Shown: positions 24,101 through 36,100 of the stretch, piece after piece | How the letters are laid out: each line of letters opens with the position of its first letter | Numbering within the stretch: position 1 is the first letter of the stretch | DNA from: Anisus vortex | Taxonomy: Eukaryota > Mollusca > Gastropoda > Planorbidae | Assembly: GCA_949126835.1 (NCBI GenBank) | Contig: OX421495.1 | Coordinates: forward strand, 3,984,011-4,048,010 | Direction of reading: 5' to 3' | Length of the DNA stretch: 64,000 nt | Made by a program: the position numbers and the translations under genes | Notes under the pieces: model-generated | Told to the model about the DNA's origin: nothing | Database searches by the model: none | Seen by the model: the letters and a program-made list of their open reading frames with translations, nothing else

Positions 24101-27100
24101 AAATAGTTTACTCTTTAGTTAGTTTTCTGTAAATAGTTAACTCTTTAGTTAGTTTTCTGTAAATAGTTTACTCTTTAGTTAGTTTTCTGTAAATAGTTAA
24201 CTCTTTAAATAGTTTTCTGTAAATAGTTAACTCTTTAGTTAGTTTTCTGTAAATAGTTTACTCTTTAGTTAGTTTTCTGTAAATAGTTAACTCTTTAAAT
24301 AGTTTTCTGTAAATAGTTAACTCTTTAGTTAGTTTTCTGTAAATAGTTTACTCTTTAGTTAGTTTTCTGTAAATAGTTAACTCTTTAGTTAGTTTTCTGT
24401 ATATAGTTATCTGTTTAGTTAGTTTTCTGTATATAGTTATCTCTCTTAGTTAAAGTTTTCAGTATTTATCGACTTTTGTTTATGCTAAAAAAATAGAAAG
24501 AAAATTCTTCTCATGTTTGGTTGTAAAACTACTTAAGTTTTGAAAGTAGACAAGGCAGGCTAATCTTGTGTCTTATCCTGCTAGGCTGGCCCAAGTTCAA
24601 GGTCAGAGTCAGACATTTGTTTTGGAGAGTGGATGCCCTGGCAGAACAGGTTACAGAAAACATTCCTGGTCAGCCACTCGATTCAAAGTTTACATTTGGT
24701 AGAAGATTCAAAGTTTATAGAGTTACAGCGTAAGTATTATAACAAAGTTTTTTTGACAGGCTCTTCCAGTTTTTTTATTGATGATGTTATTTCAGTTCTT
24801 CTATAATATTGATGATGTTATTTCATTTGTTGCTTCATGGAGTCATTAGCCTATTGGCTATATGGGATATAATGCTAATCTTAGAGAAATGGTTACTAAT
24901 GCTTCAACACATTTTCACTACATCAACAGTTTTTACTGAAAGACCCTATTGGACATTCCGCACCACCACAAAGAATTACTTAAACCCTTTCTTTATTTCA
25001 CCTGTCTTGTATTTATCTGCATATCTGTTATGTCTGTAATTTAATTCAATACAATGGTATCAACTACAGGTAGATAAATAATTTTATGTTTCCCTTGTAT
25101 GCTTTGTATGGTGCAGGAACTAAATATACACCAGTACAAGCACTGTTAGAGCAGCTATTGATTTCAATGTGTACATGTATGCCACAGTCTATTGATTTCA
25201 ATGTGTACATGTATGCCACAGTCTATGGATTTCAATTTGTACATTAATGTCACAGTCTATTCATTTCAATGTGTGCATGTATGTTACATTCTATTGATTT
25301 AAATGTGTACATGTATGTCACAGTCTATTGATTTCAATGCTCATGTATGTCACAGTCTATTGATTTCAATTTGTATCTGTATGTCACAGTCTATTGATTT
25401 CAATTTGTATCTGCATGCCACATTGACACATTGTATTCTTTGCTTATCCCTAGAGGCCCTGGGAGACACAGAGGACTACTATGGGCTAGAAATGAGCAGA
25501 ATAAACAGGGGTCAGGAGACAAGACTTGGTCAAAGTAGCATTGTGTCCTTTCTGAGCACAAGTCAAAGTAAACCTGAGAACCCAAACACAGCAGGCTGCA
25601 GCCCAGTGAACACTATTCAGGCCATTCTAATTGACAGCGACACAGAGGAAAACAAGAACACAGCATTGAGCCTCAACCAAAACAACACACTGAGACCAAG
25701 GGCTGTGCCTCACAGGTCACAGGAGAGTAAAATCAAGAAGTTCTTCAAGTCAACCCCTAGAAACATTTCAAAAGGGAAAAGGTTAAAAGCCAAACAGAGA
25801 TCTGGGGCTAAGAGAGATCCAGAGCTAAGTGTGTCAGTAGGTCAGCCAAAACAAAAACCAAAAGCAAAGAGGAAATTGATCAGAGCTCTTGGCAGCAAAC
25901 AAGGGGTTTCTAAATTTGAAACTGAGAATTCGGAACGTGGTGAAAACTCTGGCTTGAAGAATAAATCAGTGGAGACTGTTGGCGTAGTGACCCATGAGAA
26001 GATTGTTGTTATTGAAGGCAGTGAGGATGTGCTCCATGGATCTCCAGACATTGATAGACACAGGCCGTCAAGTTTAGCGGATACATTTGTTAGAACTGCA
26101 GCTCATGAAATCCATGTTCCATCGCCACCGGACATCTCGCAGGTTAAATATTTATTCCAAACTTTAACGTCAAAATCAGACTTTGCAGAGATTGATCTGG
26201 AGGGGTTGATAAAAGATTGGCAGAAATCTGAGAAAAATTTGTGTGAGGAATTGTTAAGTTCATTTCATAGTGACCTGTTACCTGCAGACATCTCAGCAAA
26301 GGATAATTGGGACATTGAGCCCGCACCAGTAGAATCCAGCCCTAAGCTGAATCGCCTGAATTTCAACATAGAAGTCAATGAGACGATGGACTTGGGTCAA
26401 CAACAAGGCTCAGCACAGGGAGATTCACCACAGAGCCCGTTGTTTAAAAGTTTGTCTGGAAGCAAAAACAATGCAGAGTGTGGTATAAAACCTGCAGCAA
26501 ATACACGCACTGGAAAAAAACTGAGGCCTGTGAACAAACTGAAAAAGTCTGAAGATGAATGTAATCTGTTTGCAAGGAGACTTGAAAAATCTTTGGGAAA
26601 CTCTACTGAGGCTAAGATAACTAGTGGAAGTAGTACTCCACTGGAAAATAGCGATTCCAAACAAATTACTGGCCACATAACATCCAGTGTGGTGGCAGAT
26701 GTTCAGGCCATGATGGATTCTTTCTTTTCAGACTCTTTGAACAGTAGCCATGCTTTGAAAGATGCAGAGGCTGGACGCACGAATGTGTCAAGTTTCTTAA
26801 CATACACTCAGGCGTTGGAGTGTTTAGACTCTAGCTCTTCCGAGGGCTCTTTGGAGAAATCTCACTCAGCAGTTGCTGCTGGCCGTAATGAAAAGCTGAA
26901 CGTAGCCTGTGATTTTCTTGGTAATAACATCAACAATTTACTGCCAAGACCAAACTTACCTCCAGGCAGACTTCATTGTTATCTCAAATCACCAGAAACG
27001 AGTCCAATAATGAACAATATTGCTAGGACTACATCATCAAATTTCTCTGCGACAAACCTCCCTGACCCCAGTTCGGAAAACGCGTTCCCAGCGCCAAGAA

Positions 27101-30100
27101 GTGTCAGAATTTCAGGCTGTGCTGTAGACCTTAATGAGACTCCGCGGTTTGACCTTGGCTTTGACCTAGATGATGAAGATGATTTCCTGTTGACACCTAG
27201 TAAACATCTATCAAGGATAGACTCGTCAGTGTTAAATTTATCCGAAGATGTCAATCACACTGACGGTTCTGGCAATAAACAAAACACTCATTTTAATGCT
27301 GAGCTCTCTAAAAATACAAGTCTGAAATTCTGTAAAGATAATGTACTTAAATCCTACGAAGAAGCGGTTTATATGGACAATAATATAGAAGAGAGTTGGC
27401 AAGCATTAAATCATCCCAAGGATAATGAAAAACTGGGAGTGTTCACTGACTCTCCAATGTCGCCAGAGTTAACGGATGATTCAATAGTGTTGGATACTCC
27501 TGAAAAATCACTGAAAGCATCTGTTCGATCTAGGACTCTGCCACAAACTTCAATCTTCGGTAAATCTTCAGTCTCAGACCATGAGAGTCGTAATGATTTT
27601 TCTGTTAAGAAAAACATGACAAATAGTGTCGCTAGTGCTATAATGTTAGACATTAAACAAGAAACACAAGCACCAATTATTGATGAAGGGAAAAGTAACC
27701 TTAGTTTTTCCCCAAAAGTTATGAAATTGCCATTTGCTGCTTATGCTTCTAGTCAACAAACTGCAAAAGCTTCAATCATTGAAACTAATAGTGATGACAA
27801 GAGCGGCAAATCGCCAGCCAATGAAAAGGCCTCAAAATTAAAGAGAAGCAAGCTGCGTCTGGGAGAGAAGAGAGTGCGTTACAATGAACTTGACTCAGCC
27901 TTGGTTAGGAATGCAGCGGACGTGGAGGCCAAACAGCGGAGACGAGAGAAGAAAGTCAAGATAAGTTTCAACCTGTATGACTTTGACTGCGATACCATTG
28001 GAGACGTGAACGCAAGCACTCCGGTGAAGCTACCTGCTGATTTAGAGAAAGTCATTGAAAACGTCAGTATGAATTTAACACCCATTGAAAAAACTCATAA
28101 AGTCAGCCACACAGACGGTAAGCTATTCTATTTTTTATTCAACGTTGCTTTGAAACACATTCGGGTTAAATCATTACTTTGATGGTAATAGTTATTACTT
28201 CGAATACCTGCTGATTTAGCTCATTAGAAGAAACATTTGATAAACACTTAGTCTTAATTTCTTTAATGGAATGTAAAATATTTGTTTAAATTTCACATTA
28301 AACAGCCAAGGAAGAAAGTGATGATAGCTTCATTATTCGACGCAGAAAGAAACCTCCAGCTAATTTGAATACTTCCTCAGACAAGGGTATGTAGCGTACA
28401 AAATATACAATAGTTATGATTTAAACAATGAATAGTCTATTGTAGACCTAAATGCCTTCTTGAGCCCATTTTCAACATGAAATTTTTAAAATCCAAAATA
28501 GAACATAATATTTTATCAAACTCATGCTATAAAAAATAGTTTAAAATATTGGCCCATAACTTGTGTAGGCTATATGCATAACATTTGAAAAATCAACAAT
28601 TATTAACCCATAATGTTGAACATTTATTTAAAAAAATAAAAAATGTGTAAAAATCTTTTTTTTCTACAGGTGAGAAAAATAAAGTGCAGGTAAGTCTAAG
28701 TGTGATTTAAAATGCTAGCTTTACATCAAGTCTATATTTAGGAATTTACATCACACTGAAACAGTATCTGTTCTTTGAACTTTGACATTTCCATTTGAAT
28801 GCAGCAGGAAGCCTCATGTTCTAAGCAAACTTTGAACCTTATCATAAGCAGTGATGATGAAGATGATTTTGAATATGAAGGTAAGTGACTATATTGCGTT
28901 GGCAACTCCAGGGCTGTGGGCTAAGTTAAGGGGAGGTAATAATAATGGGGAGACAACAAGCGAATGGGAGGGAACTGGTAATAGGCAACTAAATATGTTT
29001 CAATAAAAAATGTGATGTTTCATCTGTACAGAAAGAAAAAATTGTGTCATGAATATCTATATCTCCGATGTCAACATACCATATATTTTATTGTCCTTGC
29101 TCGATACAGGTTGGGTAGATCACTTGCTGTATTTTTTTAATGTTTTAACTGTGTGCTATATATTATTTAGAATCTGAAATTGCTTACTAAATATTGGCAA
29201 AACTCAAACATCACTAACAGTCACATTAACAAGAGCAAATTGTACAATAAACTTGTGACATTTTTTTTTAACTTTATGAACAGGAAATTTAACTGCTGAA
29301 AAGATAAGGCTACAAAAGATGAAGAAGGGCAAAGCAGGTCAAAGGTCAACTAAACTTCATCAGCCCAAACTACTAAAGGTACTAAATAGTGAAAGAGTAC
29401 TGTCTTATTTTCAATCATGTTTATGTGGCAACAGCTAACAAGAGGATGCAACCCTTTCACTTAATTTAAAATATCATTAAGAGTTGTCTGAAGAATTATT
29501 ATTGTGAGCTGATTTCATAAGCATTAACTCAGTAAATAGAAGAAATTAACTGTAACTGATTCTCTTATCTATTTCATAGATGATCCATGTTCATAGATAT
29601 CCTTTACTCTGAAAACAAACTTATAGCTATCTTCAGCTCAGATATTCTATACTTACTTACACTATAATCTGTTTAATAGAGCACCAAAATGTATACTTAT
29701 GCAAAGTAGTTAGGACATTTTAAATACTTAAAATAGAATGTCTACACTTGTTGTCATCATTTATTGAATCGACAGCCCATACTTATTGCCTGCCATCTTA
29801 TGCTTGATAGATTGCCCATGTTTGCCTGCCATATTATGCTTGATAGATTGCCCATGTTTGCCTGCCATATTATGCTTGATAGATTGCCCATGTTTGTAAA
29901 AATCTTTTAAGGACCTGTTTTTATAATGATAAATTTATTCCCACAATTTTTGTTTGATGTTTAGCCTACGGATCAAATGTCTTACGTGTTTTTCCCGTGT
30001 CCTTGGCAGAATAAATGTCATGCCAAAGCTTTTATTGAAGAGGAAGCTGACGTATCAGGGGAGGATAACTCATCTGATGAGAGAGAAGACTTTGATGACC

Positions 30101-33100
30101 TATACGAAGCCAGCTTCATTGATAACAACACTCAGATGGTTCACTCACAGCAGACAGGCAAGTTCACCATAACATCTTTTGCTGTAATGTTTGAATGTAT
30201 TAATGCTCAACAGTCAGTGTCACTGTGCTGAAGTTGTTTTACGCATTTGCTTTCTTCTATTAATAATAATAATAATAATGAAGCTTATATAGCGCATATC
30301 CCGCAATCAGTTCTATGCGCTTAACAATTACATTTACAATTACAATTACAATTAACAATGATAACAATAACAGGCAAATGCTTACAAATGTAAGTGGGCT
30401 AGGAGTCAATAATAAACAGGTGAGTCTTGAGTCCGGTCTTGAAAATGTTAAAGTTCGAGCTTTGTCGCAGCTGGAGTGGCAGGGTGTTCCATGCGGAGGG
30501 GCCGGAGTAGGTGAAGGCCCGCTGACCAGCTGTCACGAGTTTTGTCCGCGGAATCGTCAAATTGAGTTTGTGAGCAGCCGATCGAAGTGGGCGTGGTTTT
30601 GTATATATTTCCAGACAGGAAATTAGATAATCCGGGGCAGAGTCATTGAGGCATTTATAGCATAGAGATGCAAGTTTATATAAAATCCTATTTTGAATAG
30701 GGAGCCAGTGCAGAGAGTAGAGCAGAGGTGAAATGTGGTCGGACTTCTTCTTCTTTAGGACTAGTCTGGCAGCGCAGTTTTGGACGCGTTGGAGTCCTTG
30801 AATGGAAGCGGCAGGAAGGCCAGCCAGAAGAGAGTTACAGTAGTCCAAACGAGAGAAGAGGAGAGTGATGACGAGCTTGGTACAAGCTTCCGGAGTGAGG
30901 TAGCGACGGATAGTGGCAATACGTCGCAGGTGAAAAAAGCAGGTTTTGATCAGGAAGGAAATGTGGGGTTGCATGGACAGAGTGGAGTCCAGAAACATGC
31001 CGAGGCTCTTTACCGTTGAGGAGAAGGGCACAGTAACGTCACCCAACTGGAGGTCAGTCACGCTGAGGGAAGCAAGCTTCTGTCTCGTTCCTACGAGTAG
31101 GGCTTCGGTCTTATTGCTGTTGAGCTTCAACTTGTTTTCTGTCATCCAGTTCTTGATGTCCAGGAAACAACAGGAGATAGAAGCAAGTAGCTCGTCGATG
31201 TCCTCAGGCTTGGCGCTGTTTAGGAGCTGGGTGTCATCAGCGAAAAAGTGATAATTAAGGTTGTGTCGCTCGATGACGAAGGAAAGGGGTTGGGTGTACA
31301 AAGTGAAGAGGACTGGGCCGAGGACGGACCCCTGTGGTACACCATAGCGGACGGTGACGGGCTGGGAGGACAAAGATTCAGTAGTGACGGTCTGTGAGCG
31401 ACCGTCGAGGTAGCTCTTGAACCAGGAGAGGGCTATATCATGAATGCCGAACGTGAAGCTGAGGCGATCGATGAGTAGGTGGTGGTCGATCGTGTCAAAG
31501 GCCGCGGACAAGTCCAATAACACAAGGGCGGAGACGAGACCTCTGTCTGCGGCGTTCAGGAGATCGGTGGTGATCCGCAGTAGCGCTGTCTCAGTGTTGT
31601 GATTCTATTCATTATTATCCACGTCAACTAATGCATTGTTAGACTCTATATTATTGAACTGAACAAAGGAATTTCAGATGTTCTAATAGCATTAATGTTA
31701 TTTCTATGACCAGAGCCTTCAGTCTTATATTTTTTTTTTACTTGTGATATTGTTATTAAAGTCTTTCCAATCATTTAAAAATAATTTCTAATTTCCTAAA
31801 CATATATGTATATTATAAATTATTTTTCATAATTTGTGCATATTCAAGTCTATTTTTTTTAAGTTAAAAGATCAAAGTCTAAATAAATAATACAGAAATC
31901 TTTTAAATTCTAACTTTAAACACAACAGTCTATTGCAAACTCAGACACAGGGATAAAAACACTTTTATTATTCCATATGTATGAAGATATGCATATAAGT
32001 TCTCTTTCTTCCTGGATGGCACATAAAATGGGTTACCTGAACTAACCAGGAACCCCACACAACTTAACATCATTTAAACCCTGATCAAAATGCAGGACTA
32101 GACTCAGACCATGGATAAGGATAAGAGTAATCTTCAGTATAGAAGGAGTATCTGTAACATATAAAATGACATTTTGACAAGATTTTTGTCAAATCTTTGC
32201 AATAAAGATATTGCATTAATATATTACAGTGATGTTTCTTTCTTATTTTCAATTTTGGGTTTGTAGCACCTAAACTAATTTAATGAAAAACAATTGCATA
32301 TTCTTTTTATTAACCCTTTCAATTATAATAATTAACAGAATGAAAAGTTAAAATGACGCGAAGAATACTAAAAAAGAATCTGTCATCCACAGATATGCAA
32401 GCAGTTTATTTGAAGTCAATGAAAAGCCCGCCGTTACCTGGTCGCTACAAACTGCTTTATGACAGGAAGATCAAGGACCACGCAGATGTTTACAGCCAGC
32501 AGCTGTCAGAGGATCATGGGAACTCAAACTACGAGGAGGACAGCTTTTGTGTTGGCAGTGATGATATAGGTCAGTTTCCTTACCTCCTTTACACATTCAA
32601 GTCTTGTTAGTTTAGAAAGCATTTGCTCTATAACTTTGTTCCTGATGGCAACATTTCTTGGAGCTTAACTATGAGCTTGAAACTATGAATATTGTACACA
32701 ATAGTGTACACAATAGTATACAATACCTGTAGAATATACCAGTATAACACATTTAGTCACATGTGACATCAAAGTCATGGGTTACATACACTTGAATTAT
32801 TGAAGGTATCAATGTAATAAAATTTAAAGACAAAGTAAAAAATATGCCAAGTTTTTTTTTAATTAAAAATCCTTTGGAAGTTCAAGGGTTAAAAGAAAGT
32901 TTATATAAGCAATGTTTAATTAGGAAATAGACAACATTATATGGAAGCATGTGGCAGCAGCGTATATGATTGACAACATAAGCCAATACACTTGTCACAG
33001 GTTCAAATCCAGGTAAAAGGCCAGGATTTTTAACCCAATCTAGAGAGTGTCCCAGAGTCTACCTAGCTCTTATGAGAACATGACATAAGGAAAGAAACGG

Positions 33101-36100
33101 TGGCTGGGGCCTTGTGCTGTGCACTTAATGATCTGAAAGGGTTACTTTCACTTCTCCCACACCATTATGTTCTGACTAGTGGTTATGCCCATCAATATGA
33201 CGGAGAAACGAATGATTACACTGTGTTTTGTTAAAAGAGAAAGGAAAAATGAACTAACACTGTTACAATAAAAACCGTAGTGAGAACGTTTCTTTCGGTA
33301 TTTAGTTTTTGTTCTTTTTTTATTGAAAGCATTTTAAAGGGAGATCATTCTGAAATGGCGCTCAGTTTAGAACTTTAAAACATACGAGATTGTCAATAGG
33401 TCGAAGTTTATTTTTAAAAATTAATTAACGAATTAAGCAATATTATTATATAATAAAAATTTCTTTTGGAGGACGTTTCCAATTTATACATTTAACTTTT
33501 GGCCCGATTAGTCAAACGGCTTAGGAGCCTATAGAGGACAAACATATATATATATATATATATACATAAACAAACTCACTGTAATTATATCTATTGATTA
33601 TAAAGTTACCCCAAAAAAACAACAATAACAATCGTTTTAATTCTTCTATACTATTATCCATACAAACCAGCTCCCTATTAGCTTTGGACCATAAACCTGA
33701 CAGTATTGGCACTGATATTCTTTAAATGCAGACATCAAATAAAGTGAAGTAGAATTATTTGTCCATAATTTCTATTTTATTGTCTACACTTATGTAGAGT
33801 CAAGCTTCAGTGAAGAAGAATCAAGCCAGGAAAAGTTTACAAGGCTTTCTAAAAAGTCAAAGAAGCCGAAGATATTGGCAGGCAGGCGTATAGTGAAGAT
33901 GTGTGATTCCTCTAGTGATGAGGGTGACAAGGTCGTTCTTACCCAGGAGTTCAGTGTGATAGACAGAAAGAACGTCAGAAAGATGTTGAGTAGTAGTGAG
34001 GATGAGGTGGAACGTCAACCAATTAGCAATTTGAGGGTCACGGCCAATCAGAACGCCACGGCTGCCACAAGGGATGATCCGAGGAGTGAGCAGAAAGAGT
34101 TTCAGCCTTTTTTGCCCCAGCTGGTGAAGAGCTCAAAAGCATCGACTGTTAGCCCCCAGGTAAATAGTGACGCAGGAAGTACCGAACCACCTAAAGCGGG
34201 AGAGGCGGTGAATTTTCTGCTGCTAGAAGAGGCGGACTGGTTTGACGATGCTGATTTACTAGGGCAGGATGAGATAGATGGGGGAGGAGTCAGTGAGGTC
34301 AAGCAACCTAACAGGACGACCTCGTCACACGACTCCATAAATGTAACATCTGGGTCAACCAGTCCTGTAATAAGCAGCTCAAAGAGGAGCACCAATCTGT
34401 TTATCAAAAACTCCACTGCTAATAAAGGCATATCAAATAATGGTGACTTCTCTGCATGCATTCCAGCATCCGATACAAGAAGCTCTTTCATTAACACTTC
34501 CGATACCACAGGAAGCTGTTTTAGTTCAAGTACTGCGTTGATTCACCAACATGGCCGTAAAAGTGCATGTGGCGATGTACCGAGCTTCGACACAAAGACG
34601 GACAAACTCCCTTTGACCAGAGAGGAAAGACTGAAGAGGCAGCGGGAAAAACAAGAGAAGTTTCAGCTCAAGTTAAAACAAGTTCAACAGTGCAACGCTG
34701 CTCCGAGAACCCTGTTGGAATCCTCCCTGGCAAGCGACGGGAGTTCCACCACGAACATGGCCGAGGCCAATCAGAGCTCAGAGAATTCTGTTGCAGATTT
34801 AAATGCCAGCTCATCATCATTTACTAGAATAGTAAGTTGTTGTTTTCTATGGGAATATTGTTTTACTTTATGATTCTTATCTTTAGTGAATTCTTAGTGC
34901 TCACATAAGATCATGTAATGGAACCATTAGAATCATTTGTGTTTATATCTTCAATTTGTTTCTTATTTCTTTCTTTGTGTAATTATTCAATAGCTTCCCG
35001 CTAAATCTACAAAAGAGTTACAGATTTTGGTAGACTCAAGAGAAGTCAGTGTGGCGCAGGTAATTAAATTTCCAATTCAACCTTCTAATTCATTCATAGG
35101 ATTCTAGAAACATAACATTCACTGTACTGTTACTCAAGAATTTATTGTACAAGTTGAAGTTAACAAATATTATTTGTTTATTACTTTTCAAAACTTGTAT
35201 TTTTTCAACAGAATATTATTTCAGCATTAAGAATAAAGCACAGTATAAATGTGACAGCCTGGCAAATATCAAATTGTGATTACGTTCTCAGCAACCACCT
35301 GGCAGCAGACAGAGTGCTGTGGTCAGGTAAGCTCTCTGCAAATATTCAAGCATGGCAATCAGGCACATTTATTTTAAAGGCAGGAACTGAATATATATAA
35401 GATGCATGGTTTGTCTTGACCCAACAACTAAATGCAACACGAAAAAAACTAGAACAATTTCAGAAAAATGCTGCAAGATTTATTAAAACAAGTGAGTACC
35501 ATTCACCTCAATGCAACACAATAGTATAATAAATTGCTCACAATAGTATAATAAATTGCTCACAATAGTATAATAAATTGCTCACAATAGTATAATAAAT
35601 TGCTCACAATAGTATAATAAATTGCTCACAATAGTATAATAAATTGCTCACAATAGTATAATAAATTGCTCACAATAGTATAATAAATTGCTCACAATAG
35701 TATAATAAATTGCTCACAATAGTATAATAAATTGCTCACAATAGTATAATAAATTGCTCACAATAGTATAATAAATTGCTCACAATAGTATAATAAATTG
35801 CTCACAATAGTAATAGTATAATAAATTGCTCACAATAGTATAATAAATTGCTCACAATAGTATAATAAATTGCTCACAATAGTATAATAAATTGCTCACA
35901 ATAGTATAATAAATTGCTCACAATAGTATAATAAATTGCTCACAATAGTATAATAAATTGCTCACAATAGTATAATAAATTGCTCACAATAGTATAATAA
36001 ATTGCTCACAATAGTATAATAAATTGCTCACAATAGTATAATAAATTGCTCACAATAGTATAATAAATTGCTCACAATAGTATAATAAATTGCTCCTCAA

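Noticed and set aside
25303..25453. Extension of the exon 15 frame upstream to an ATG at 25303
   Set aside because: This part is the degenerate 34-bp repeat; the acceptor at 25452-25453 and phase agreement with exon 14 show that the exon starts at 25454.
30315..31251. Plus-strand frames of 79-103 codons
   Set aside because: Shadows of the LINE reverse transcriptase on the opposite strand.
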